A stretch of 15,861 nt of DNA from Actinomycetes bacterium (lineage in GTDB: Bacteria > Actinomycetota > Actinomycetes > Actinomycetales > Microbacteriaceae): positions 1 to 15,861 of the forward strand of contig JAEZSU010000132.1 of assembly GCA_023421635.1 (NCBI GenBank), in the 5' to 3' direction. Numbering within the stretch: the stretch's first letter is position 1; every line of letters starts with the position of its first letter. The position numbers and the translations under genes are program-made. The notes below the pieces were generated by a model, which did not search any database, was not told the DNA's origin, and saw nothing but the letters and a program-made list of their open reading frames with translations. Of the stretch, positions 7,201 through 14,887 are shown in pieces.

Positions 7201-7693
7201 CCGTGCATATGAAGAGGCGCGGGAGGCGTACGGCGACCTCAGCGTGCTCGACACCGCGGACTACCTGTACGGGCTCACCGCAGGCGCGGAGCACGTCGTC
7301 GAGATCGAACGGGGCGTGCAGCTCTGGGTGGGCCTGGAAGCGGTGGGTGAGCCGGATGACAAGGGCATGCGCACGGTGATGACCACCCTCAACGGGCAGC
7401 TGCGGCCCGTCTTCGTACGCGATCGCAGTATCGCGGTGGCGGCGCGGCAGGCAGAGAAGGCGGATGCGGGCACCCCCGGGCACGTGGCGGCACCGTTCTC
7501 GGGGGTCGTCACCGTGAAGCTCGCGGTCGGCGACGCCGTGACCGCGGGGCAGGCGGTCGCATCGATCGAGGCCATGAAGATGGAGGCCGCGATCACGAGC
7601 GCGATCGACGGCATCGTCGAGCGCCTCGTCACGCCCGGGACCACGCAGGTCGAGGCGGGGGACCTTTTGGTCGTCGTCCGGGCCGCCCAGTAG
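4286..7693 (+). CDS. pyc: Pyruvate carboxylase
   Basis: This biotin enzyme makes oxaloacetate from pyruvate, bicarbonate and ATP and refills the TCA cycle. At 1135 residues it is the usual single-chain form. The biotin carboxylase domain comes first (residues 1 to about 455), with FRKILVANRGEIAIR at the start, the glycine-rich ATP-grasp loop GGGGRGM at 162-168 and later FIEMNPRIQVEHTVTE. The carboxyltransferase barrel (about 525-800) starts at DTTFRDAHQS, with metal-binding Asp533, carboxylated-type Lys708 in IKDMAGLL and the HTHDTAGGQ histidines. The C-terminal biotinyl domain carries Lys1098 in EAMKMEA. GAGG at 4276-4279, six bases before ATG 4286, sets the start. Methylmalonyl- or acetyl-CoA carboxylase subunits are excluded because all three domains are present in pyruvate carboxylase order. 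The next gene follows after 42 bases. Confidence 0.98.
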   Translation: MFRKILVANRGEIAIRAFRAAYELGARTVAVYPWEDRFSLHRLKADEAYPIGRKGHPVRAYLDVDEIIRVALESGADAIYPGYGFLSENPDLAEKAAANGIAFIGPPASVLEMAGNKVTAKEHAIAAGVPVLRSTDASADVDELLAQADDIGFPIFAKAVAGGGGRGMRRVETKDELAEALSAAMREAESAFGDPRMFLEQAVQRPRHIEVQVLADGGGHTVHLFERDCSVQRRHQKVIEIAPAPNLDETVRDALHRHAVAFAQSIGYVNAGTVEFLLETAGPRTGEVVFIEMNPRIQVEHTVTEEVTDVDLVQSQMRIAAGERLEDLGLAQDQIRLRGAALQCRITTEDPAQGFRPDTGKITTYRSPGGAGVRLDGGTTAAGAQISPHFDSMLAKLTCRGRDFPAAVGRARRALAEFRIRGVSTNIPFLQAVLDDPAFVAGDISTSFIEERPGLLAGRESKDRGSKILNWLADVTVNTPNGENPQVVDPREKLPAVDLLAPAPAGSRQRLQELGPAGFAADLRARTELAVTDTTFRDAHQSLLATRVRTKDLVTVAPYVARLTPQLLSVEAWGGATYDVALRFLGEDPWERLDALRQALPNIAIQMLLRGRNTVGYTPYPTKVTDAFVREAAASGVDVFRIFDALNDVSQMRPAIDAVLETGTAVAETALCYTGDLLDPAERLYTLDYYLRLAEQMVEAGAHILAIKDMAGLLRPAAGAKLVEALRARFDQPVHVHTHDTAGGQLATLLAVSAAGADAVDVAAAPMSGTTSQPSLSALVAALAHTERDTGIPLQAAEDLEPYWEAVRRLYRPFESGLPGPTGRVYHHEIPGGQLSNLRQQAIALGLADDFELIEDMYAAANRILGRIPKVTPSSKVVGDLALHLAAVRADPDDFAENPQHYDIPDSVVGFMAGELGDLPGGWPEPFRSKVLAGRTVSIEVAPLADEDAAALDGDPATRRATLNRLLFPAPTRAYEEAREAYGDLSVLDTADYLYGLTAGAEHVVEIERGVQLWVGLEAVGEPDDKGMRTVMTTLNGQLRPVFVRDRSIAVAARQAEKADAGTPGHVAAPFSGVVTVKLAVGDAVTAGQAVASIEAMKMEAAITSAIDGIVERLVTPGTTQVEAGDLLVVVRAAQ

Positions 7694-7696
7694 CCT
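7667..7696 (+). promoter_or_regulatory. Promoter overlapping the pyc stop codon
   Basis: TTGGTC (7667-7672), an 18-base spacer and TAGCCT (7691-7696) form a plausible promoter whose -10 box includes the TAG stop of pyc. It would give the downstream ATPase and deformylase genes their own transcription. GGAG at 7722-7725 lies ten bases before the ATG at 7736. Confidence 0.45.
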
Positions 7697-7735
7697 GGTC
7701 CGGGCGCCCCCGCGCCTGTTTGGAGTTACACAGCC

Positions 7736-9076
7736 ATGCCTGACCCCACCGAACCGATCGTCCCCGAGCGGGGCGACGACAGCCCGGCGCCCCAGATCGA
7801 CGCCGCCGGCATCGATCTGCTGAGCACGCAGACCGCCCAGGTCGAGGTAGTGATCCCGGCCGTGTCCGACGACGACGACCTCGTCGAGGACGACATCGCC
7901 CCCATCGCATCCGCGCTTCCCGCGCCCTCGCTCGACATCCACGACGCCGAGGTCGTCGAGGAGGAGCCCGCGCTCACCCGGCCCGCACCCGCGGCGGCCG
8001 CTGCGGCACCGCAGGCGCCCGCGGCATCCTCGACCGACACCCCGGCACCGGCCCTGCGCCGCCACCACCCGGAGACGACCCCCGTCACCCTCGCGGCGGT
8101 GCGCGTGGGGGAGCGGGACGCCGAGCGCGAGACCGCCGACCTGCTCACCGACACCAGGCTGCTCGAGCAGACGAAGCTTCCCAAGGCGGAGCCGGCAGGG
8201 CTCTGGCCGCACCTCGTCTACACGCTGAGCGGGCGCCGCATCAACCTCGGCGACAGCCGGAAGGCGCGCGAGCGGAAGGCCCTGGACGCGCGGATCGCCG
8301 CGCCCCTGGGCGGCACCGCGCGGTTCGTGGCGGTGCTGTCCCGCAAGGGCGGCGTCGGCAAGACGACCGTGACGACGCTCCTCGGCATGGCTCTCGCCGA
8401 TGCCCGCGAGGACCGGGTCATCGCGGTCGACGCCAACCCCGACCGCGGCACCCTCGCCGACCGCATCGGCGGCGCCGCCGGCAAGACCGTGCGCGACCTC
8501 TCCCGTTCGCGGGGCGAGGTGCACGGCTTCACCGAGCTGTCCGCCATGGTCGCCCGCGACCACACGCGCCTCGACGTGCTCGCCTCGGACGCCGACCCGC
8601 ACGTCTCCGACGCCTTCGGCGACGAGGACTACCGGGACGTCGCCGAGCTCGCCGCGCACTTCTACTCGATCGTGCTGACCGACACCGGCACCGGCATCGT
8701 GCACTCGGTCATGGACGCGACCCTCGACGCGGCCGACGCGATCGTGATCGTCGCGGGACTCAGCGTCGACGAGGCGCGGCTCGCCTCCGAGACGCTCACG
8801 TGGCTCGAGACGAACGGGTACACCGACCTCGCCCGTCGGGCCGTGGTCGTGCTCAACACCTCCCGCCCCGGGACGCCGCTCGTGCGCGCCGACCAAGTCG
8901 AGGAGCACTTCCGCACCCGCGTGCGCGCCGTGGTGCGCCTGCCGTACGACCCGCTCGTCGCAGCAGGCGGCGTGATCTCCTACCCCGAACTCGCCCGCGA
9001 GACCCGCGAGGCCGCGCGCGAGCTGGCGGCCACCGTGGTCGAGGGGCTCACCGGGTCCGCGGCGACGGCGGCGTGA
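7736..9076 (+). CDS. MinD/EspI-like ATPase with acidic, Pro/Ala-rich N-terminal region
   Basis: This 446-residue protein has two parts. Residues 1 to about 190 are low complexity: acidic runs (DDDDLVEDD), then Pro/Ala-rich sequence, then a short conserved-looking piece around GLWPHLVYTLSGRRINLG (about 160-178). Residues from about 195 form a deviant Walker ATPase: RFVAVLSRKGGVGKTTVTTLLG with signature Lys204 and P-loop Lys209, then VIAVDANPDRGTLADR, HFYSIVLTDTGTGIVHS and VVVLNTSRPGTP. The segments DANPDRGTLA and YSIVLTDTGTG are typical of the MinD-like ATPases known from actinobacterial ESX/type VII loci (EspI family), yet no ESX gene is seen here. It probably binds ATP as a dimer, perhaps at a membrane or secretion complex; the partner is unknown. 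The deformylase start lies seven bases after its stop, suggesting one transcript. Confidence 0.83.
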   Translation: MPDPTEPIVPERGDDSPAPQIDAAGIDLLSTQTAQVEVVIPAVSDDDDLVEDDIAPIASALPAPSLDIHDAEVVEEEPALTRPAPAAAAAAPQAPAASSTDTPAPALRRHHPETTPVTLAAVRVGERDAERETADLLTDTRLLEQTKLPKAEPAGLWPHLVYTLSGRRINLGDSRKARERKALDARIAAPLGGTARFVAVLSRKGGVGKTTVTTLLGMALADAREDRVIAVDANPDRGTLADRIGGAAGKTVRDLSRSRGEVHGFTELSAMVARDHTRLDVLASDADPHVSDAFGDEDYRDVAELAAHFYSIVLTDTGTGIVHSVMDATLDAADAIVIVAGLSVDEARLASETLTWLETNGYTDLARRAVVVLNTSRPGTPLVRADQVEEHFRTRVRAVVRLPYDPLVAAGGVISYPELARETREAARELAATVVEGLTGSAATAA

Positions 9077-9083
9077 TCGACGC

Positions 9084-9575
9084 ATGACCGTCCGCCCCAT
9101 CCGCCTCTTCGGCGATCCCGTCCTGAAGAGCCCGAGCGCCCCGATCGACCACCTCGACGACGGTGCGCGCGCGCTCGTGCGCGACCTGCTCGACACCGTC
9201 GAGCTGCCCGGCCGTGCCGGTGTCGCCGCGCCGCAGATCGGCGTCGGGCTCCGCGCCTTCAGCTACAACGTCGACGGCGAGATCGGCTACGTCCTCAACC
9301 CCGTCCTGGTCGAGGTGTCGGGAGAGCCCGTGCTCACCGGCGAGGGATGCCTGTCGGTCCCCGGGCTCTGGCACGAGGTGCTGCGGTATCCGCACGCCAA
9401 GGTCGTGGGCGTGGACCTCGAGGGGCAGGAGGTCGTGCTGGAAGGCGACGGCCTGCTCGCACAGGCGCTGCAGCACGAGACCGACCACCTCGACGGCCTG
9501 CTCTACCTCGACCGGCTGGACCGGGACCGTCGCCGCGTCGCCCTGCGCGAGGTGCGCGAGAGCTCCTGGTTCTGA
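9084..9575 (+). CDS. def: Peptide deformylase
   Basis: Peptide deformylase removes the formyl group from the first methionine of new proteins. The 163-residue protein has the three family motifs: GVAAPQIGVG (46-55), EGCLSVPG (87-94) and QHETDHLDG (130-138). Metal ligands are Cys89, His131 and His135, and Glu132 is the catalytic acid. The first motif is usually GxGxAAxQ, but here Arg44 replaces the first Gly (GRAGVAAPQ). Residues 1-40 start with the expected VRPIRLFGDPVL segment. The ATG lies seven bases after the stop of the ATPase gene with only a weak GGCGG upstream, so translational coupling is likely. A strong hairpin starts five bases after its stop. Confidence 0.96.
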   Translation: MTVRPIRLFGDPVLKSPSAPIDHLDDGARALVRDLLDTVELPGRAGVAAPQIGVGLRAFSYNVDGEIGYVLNPVLVEVSGEPVLTGEGCLSVPGLWHEVLRYPHAKVVGVDLEGQEVVLEGDGLLAQALQHETDHLDGLLYLDRLDRDRRRVALREVRESSWF

Positions 9576-9580
9576 CCCTC

Positions 9581-9630
9581 GCACGAACGACGGCCCGGCA
9601 CCTGCGCTGGTGCCGGGCCGTCGTTCGTGC
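9581..9630. terminator. Bidirectional terminator, 22-bp perfect stem
   Basis: Bases 9581-9602 and 9609-9630 are perfect reverse complements (22 bp) around a 6-base loop, TGCGCT. The arm begins GCACGAACGACGG. It starts five bases after the def stop and ends six bases before the stop of the convergent acyl-CoA ligase, so it fits both genes. There is no T run on either side. Confidence 0.85.
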
Positions 9631-9636
9631 GATCGG

Positions 9637-11469
<1,833 letters not shown>

Positions 11470-11512
11470 GGCGGCAGCTCCTTCGGTACCGGGCGGGCAC
11501 TTCCTTGCCGTG

Positions 11513-11541
11513 AGTCTATCCACGGCTGGAACTCAGTCCCA
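11513..11541 (-). promoter_or_regulatory. Promoter of the acyl-CoA ligase gene
   Basis: On the minus strand TGGGAC, 17 bases and TAGACT (11513-11518) make a plausible promoter with a leader of about 35 bases. The -10 is good and the -35 poor. The 148-bp gap to glk also holds GCCCC/GGGGC (11549-11553 and 11567-11571), a weak dyad between the two divergent promoters. Confidence 0.5.
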
Positions 11542-11579
11542 CACCTTCGCCCCACGGGTCTCCACCGGGGCACGGCGAC

Positions 11580-11585
11580 TACGCT
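11580..11585 (+). promoter_or_regulatory. -10 box of glk
   Basis: TACGCT (followed by AGGTGGG) lies 32 bases before the GTG at 11618. It makes the in-frame ATG at 11604 and earlier codons poor starts. GGAGG at 11606-11610, seven bases before the GTG, supports the chosen start. Confidence 0.5.
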
Positions 11586-11617
11586 AGGTGGGTTGGGTCT
11601 GGAATGGAGGCGGCATC

Positions 11618-12568
11618 GTGCGCGCAGTGGGAATCGACATCGGCGGGACCAAGATCGCCGGTGCCGTCGTGGACGAGTCCGGACACATCGTCCGCCGGGC
11701 GCGTGTGGCCACCCCGTCTGCGGTCAGCGGGATCGAGGCCGTCGTCGCCGACATGATCACGACGCTCGCCGAGGGTGAGGACGCGGTCGCCGGTGTGGCC
11801 GCTGCCGGCTTCATCGACCGCGACCGGTCCAAGGTCTACTTCGCGCCGAACATCGCCTGGCGCGACGAGCCGATCCGTGACCACCTCCAGGCGCTCACGG
11901 GCGTCCCCGTCCTCATCGAGAACGACGCGAACGCCGCCGGCTGGGCGGAGTACGTGTACGGCGCGGGGGAGGACCTCTCCGACGTGGTCATGCTCACCCT
12001 CGGCACCGGCGTCGGCGGCGCCGTGGTGATCGACGGCGAGCTGCTGCGCGGCGGCCACGGCATCGGCGCGGAACTCGGGCACATGCGACTCGTCCCCGAC
12101 GGGCGCACCTGCGGCTGCGGGCAGCGCGGCTGCCTGGAGGTGTACGGCTCCGGGCGCGCGCTCCAGGCCGAGGCGGAGGAGATCGCGAGCGCGGCGTCCT
12201 TCGGTATCGGTGCGGCGCTGCGCGGGGTGCGGGACAAGGTCGGTGGCATCCCGGGCGAGGAGATCTCCCGGCTCGTCACCGAGGGCGACCCCGGTGCGCG
12301 GGAGGCCCTGCGCCGCGTCGCCGTCGCCGTCGGCACCGCGTGCGGCAGCCTCGCTGCGGTGCTCGACCCGCAGCGCTTCGTCATCGGCGGGGGCGTGTCG
12401 CAGCTGGGCGAGGTGCTCCTGAGCCCCATGCGCGAGGCGTTCGCGCACGCCATGCCCGCATACGGGTCGCGTCCGGTCGCGGACTTCGCGGTGGCGCGGC
12501 TCACGAACGACGCGGGCGTGATCGGCGCCGCAGATCTGGCGCGTCGCACGCTCGCCGCGGGAGGATGA
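11618..12568 (+). CDS. glk: ROK-family glucokinase
   Basis: ROK glucokinases phosphorylate glucose to glucose-6-phosphate with ATP. The 316-residue protein starts with the phosphate-binding loop AVGIDIGGTKIAG (residues 3-15). The catalytic Asp103 lies in ENDANAAG, GTGVGGAVV forms the second phosphate loop, and the ROK zinc site is His155 with Cys165, Cys167 and Cys172 in CGCGQRGCLE. The C-terminal FVIGGGVSQLGEVLL is also typical. There is no N-terminal helix-turn-helix, so it is a kinase rather than a ROK repressor. It leads a run with plsC (gap 4 bases) and aroG (gap 4 bases). The same glk-plsC neighbourhood is known in Corynebacterium (cg2399-cg2398), which makes glucokinase more likely than another sugar kinase, although ROK substrate range cannot be proven from sequence. 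Confidence 0.9.
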   Translation: MRAVGIDIGGTKIAGAVVDESGHIVRRARVATPSAVSGIEAVVADMITTLAEGEDAVAGVAAAGFIDRDRSKVYFAPNIAWRDEPIRDHLQALTGVPVLIENDANAAGWAEYVYGAGEDLSDVVMLTLGTGVGGAVVIDGELLRGGHGIGAELGHMRLVPDGRTCGCGQRGCLEVYGSGRALQAEAEEIASAASFGIGAALRGVRDKVGGIPGEEISRLVTEGDPGAREALRRVAVAVGTACGSLAAVLDPQRFVIGGGVSQLGEVLLSPMREAFAHAMPAYGSRPVADFAVARLTNDAGVIGAADLARRTLAAGG

Positions 12569-12572
12569 CGCG

Positions 12573-13280
12573 GTGTTCTACTGGCTGATGAAGTACGTGC
12601 TGGTCGGCCCGATCCTCAAGGCCGTGTTCCGGCCGTGGATCGTCGGCCGCCGGAACGTGCCCGCCGCCGGGGCGGCGATCATCGCCAGCAACCACCTCTC
12701 GGTGTCCGACTCGGTGTTCCTGCCGCTCATGATCGACCGGCCGATGTCGTTCCTCGCGAAGAGCGACTACTTCACCGGCCGCGGACTCAAGGGCTGGGCC
12801 ACCCGGATGCTGATGAAGGCGACGGGGCAGATCCCCATCGACCGCTCCGGCGGCAAGGCGTCGGAGGCGGCGCTGAACACGGGGCTGCAGGTGCTCGGCC
12901 GGGGAGACCTCCTCGGCATCTACCCCGAGGGCACCCGCAGCCCCGACGGCAAGCTCTACCGGGGGCGCACCGGCATCGCCCGGATGGCGCTGGAGGCCAA
13001 GGTCCCCGTCATCCCGGTCGTCATGGTCGACACCGACGAGATCATGCCGATCGGCAGCGTGCTGCCCCGGATCGGCCGGGTCGGCATGATCATCGGCGAA
13101 CCGCTCGACTTCTCCCGCTACGCCGGATTCGAGGGCGACCGCTTCGTCCTCCGCTCGGTCGTGGACGAGATCATGGTGGCGCTGCAGCGCCTCGGCGCGC
13201 AGGAGTACGACGACGTCTACGCGTCGTCGGTGAAGGCCCGTCTCACGCGTCCGGAGATCGCCGCCGCATCGGTAGACTGA
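12573..13280 (+). CDS. plsC: 1-acyl-sn-glycerol-3-phosphate acyltransferase (PlsC family)
   Basis: PlsC-type enzymes add the second acyl chain to lysophosphatidic acid at the membrane. The 235-residue protein shows the HX4D catalytic box NHLSVSD (His41, Asp46), the second block GQIPIDR (85-91) and the third block YPEGTRS with Glu119. VPVIPVVMV is the fourth block. The first 25 residues are hydrophobic and aromatic (FYWLMKYVLVGPILKAVF) and probably lie on the membrane. The start is GTG 12573 with GGAGG eight bases upstream inside the end of glk; an internal ATG gives a shorter form. Its role may also be in acylated mannoside or other lipids, as Rv2182c-like proteins remain loosely defined. The last codons contain the -10 box of aroG. 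Confidence 0.9.
   Translation: MFYWLMKYVLVGPILKAVFRPWIVGRRNVPAAGAAIIASNHLSVSDSVFLPLMIDRPMSFLAKSDYFTGRGLKGWATRMLMKATGQIPIDRSGGKASEAALNTGLQVLGRGDLLGIYPEGTRSPDGKLYRGRTGIARMALEAKVPVIPVVMVDTDEIMPIGSVLPRIGRVGMIIGEPLDFSRYAGFEGDRFVLRSVVDEIMVALQRLGAQEYDDVYASSVKARLTRPEIAAASVD
13273..13278 (+). promoter_or_regulatory. -10 box of aroG inside plsC, leaderless type
   Basis: TAGACT overlaps the plsC stop and is followed by six bases and then the ATG of aroG. There is no Shine-Dalgarno in that gap, so the ATG is likely the 5' end of a leaderless mRNA, in addition to readthrough from glk-plsC. The -35 is not clear. Confidence 0.5.
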
Positions 13281-13284
13281 TCGG

Positions 13285-14622
13285 ATGCAATCGCTGCTCG
13301 ACGCGCTCGACCACTGGCGTTCCCTTCCCATCAAGCAGCAGCCGCAATGGTCGGACGACGACGCCGTCGCCGCCGTGTCGGCTGAGCTCTCCGTCGTCCC
13401 TCCGCTGGTGTTCGCCGGCGAGGTCGACAACCTCCGTGACCGGCTGGCGGCCGCCGCATCCGGTCAGGCGTTCCTCCTGCAGGGAGGTGACTGCGCCGAG
13501 ACCTTCGCGGGTGCCACCGCCGAACAGATCCGCAACCGCATCAAGACGGTGCTGCAGATGGCGGTCGTGCTGACCTATGGCGCCTCGATGCCGGTGGTGA
13601 AGATGGGCCGGATGGCGGGGCAGTTCGCCAAGCCCCGCTCCAGCGACACCGAGACCCGCGGCGACGTCACGCTCCCCGCGTACCGGGGCGACATCGTCAA
13701 CGGCTACGACTTCACCGAGGTCACCCGCACCGCCGACCCGAAGCGGATGCTGCAGGCGTACCACACGGCCGCCTCGACGCTGAACCTCATCCGCGCGTTC
13801 ACGCAGGGCGGGTTCGCCGACCTGCGCGAGGTGCACAGCTGGAACAAGGGCTTCGCCTCGAACCCGGCCAACCAGCGGTACGAGGGCCTCGCGACCGAGA
13901 TCGACCGCGCCATCAAGTTCATGGAGGCCGCCGGTGCGGACTTCGACGAGCTGCGCCGCGTGGAGTTCTACACCGGCCACGAGGGCCTGCTCATGGACTA
14001 CGAGCGGCCCCTCACGCGCATCGACTCGCGCACCGGCACGCCGTACAACACCTCGGCCCACTTCCTGTGGATCGGGGAGCGCACGCGCGAGCTCGACGGC
14101 GCGCACGTCGACTACTTCTCCAAGATCCGGAACCCCATCGGCGTGAAGCTCGGCCCGACGACCACCCCGGACACCGCGCTCGCGCTCATCGAGAAGCTCG
14201 ACCCCGAGCGGGAGCCCGGCCGCCTCACCTTCATCACGCGGATGGGCGCGGGCAAGATCCGCGACGCGCTGCCGCCGCTGCTGGAGGCCGTGAAGGACTC
14301 CGGCGCGACCCCGCTGTGGGTCACCGACCCGATGCACGGCAACGGCATCACGTCGCAGAACGGGTACAAGACCCGGCGCTTCGACGACGTCGTGGACGAG
14401 GTCCGCGGCTTCTTCGAGGCGCATCGTGCCGTCGGCACGTTCCCCGGCGGCATCCACGTGGAGCTGACCGGCGACGACGTGACCGAGTGCCTGGGCGGCT
14501 CGGAGCAGATCGACGAGGCGACCCTCGCGACGCGCTACGAGAGCCTGTGCGACCCGCGCCTGAACCACATGCAGTCCCTCGAGCTCGCGTTCCTCGTCGC
14601 CGAGGAGCTCGAGAAGCGCTGA
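13285..14622 (+). CDS. aroG: Class II DAHP synthase (3-deoxy-7-phosphoheptulonate synthase)
   Basis: This enzyme joins phosphoenolpyruvate and erythrose-4-phosphate in the first step of aromatic amino-acid synthesis. The 445-residue length is that of the class II (plant and actinobacterial) type. Likely metal ligands are Cys70 in QGGDCAETF, His351 in DPMHGNG, Glu393 in GGIHVELTG and Asp423 in LCDPRLN. The substrate-binding segments KMGRMAGQFAKPRS and SWNKGF are also present. The N-terminal extension that helps feedback control in M. tuberculosis is shorter here by about 17 residues, judged from the Cys position. A TAGACT box six bases upstream points to a leaderless start at ATG 13285. A GC hairpin follows 17 bases after the stop. 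The nearby PASTA kinase gene, convergent, repeats the aroG-pknL pairing seen in relatives. Confidence 0.96.
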   Translation: MQSLLDALDHWRSLPIKQQPQWSDDDAVAAVSAELSVVPPLVFAGEVDNLRDRLAAAASGQAFLLQGGDCAETFAGATAEQIRNRIKTVLQMAVVLTYGASMPVVKMGRMAGQFAKPRSSDTETRGDVTLPAYRGDIVNGYDFTEVTRTADPKRMLQAYHTAASTLNLIRAFTQGGFADLREVHSWNKGFASNPANQRYEGLATEIDRAIKFMEAAGADFDELRRVEFYTGHEGLLMDYERPLTRIDSRTGTPYNTSAHFLWIGERTRELDGAHVDYFSKIRNPIGVKLGPTTTPDTALALIEKLDPEREPGRLTFITRMGAGKIRDALPPLLEAVKDSGATPLWVTDPMHGNGITSQNGYKTRRFDDVVDEVRGFFEAHRAVGTFPGGIHVELTGDDVTECLGGSEQIDEATLATRYESLCDPRLNHMQSLELAFLVAEELEKR

Positions 14623-14639
14623 CCCGTTCCGTCCGGCGC

Positions 14640-14668
14640 GGCCCCTCCTGCCTCGCGCACGAGGGGCC
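14640..14668 (+). terminator. Probable terminator of aroG
   Basis: GGCCCCTC (14640-14647) and GAGGGGCC (14661-14668) form a perfect 8-bp stem with a 13-base loop, 17 bases after the aroG stop. No T run follows. Confidence 0.65.
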
Positions 14669-14681
14669 TCGTCGTACCGAT

Positions 14682-14747
14682 TGGTTCGCCCGTCGCGGAT
14701 GCGGGGTGCACGCGTCTCACACTGCTCTTATGCGACGGGTGAGCGTG
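14682..14747. repeat. 66-bp direct repeat, copy 1
   Basis: This is the first of two near-identical 66-bp blocks, starting TGGTTCGCCCGTCGCGGATG and ending GCGACGGGTGAGCGTG. The copies differ at four positions (about 94% identity) and start 130 bases apart. Inside, CCCGTCGC (14689-14696) and GCGACGGG (14732-14739) form an 8-bp inverted repeat enclosing 35 bases, so the block could fold as a stem or act as a terminator. It lies between the convergent aroG and kinase genes. Confidence 0.85.
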
Positions 14748-14811
14748 CTGGCGTGCCCGGGTGCGGGCGGGGCGGAGTCGGGGCGCTTCGCGGGGACGTG
14801 GGCTCGGAGCG

Positions 14812-14877
14812 TGGTTCGCCCGTCGCGGATGCGGGGTGCGGGCGTCTCGCACTGCTCTTTTGCGACGGGTGAGCGTG
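14812..14877. repeat. 66-bp direct repeat, copy 2
   Basis: This is the second copy. The outer stem CCCGTCGC/GCGACGGG is conserved, and an inner stem GTGCG/CGCAC is perfect here, whereas copy 1 has changed two of its five pairs. The 64 bases between the copies are GC-rich without an obvious gene. The copy ends ten bases before the kinase stop codon. The element may be a REP-like or terminator element, or simply a local duplication. Confidence 0.85.
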
Positions 14878-14887
14878 GCGTGGGGAA

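Noticed and set aside
3275..9196. A 1973-codon open frame on the minus strand.
   Set aside because: It lies antisense to pyc and the MinD-like gene and crosses parA in another frame. Its protein is dominated by Arg, Gly, Asp and Val without domains. Long antisense frames are expected from GC-rich third positions.
14682..14877. CRISPR array.
   Set aside because: There are only two copies, 66 bp long with four differences, with a 64-bp spacing and no cas gene.
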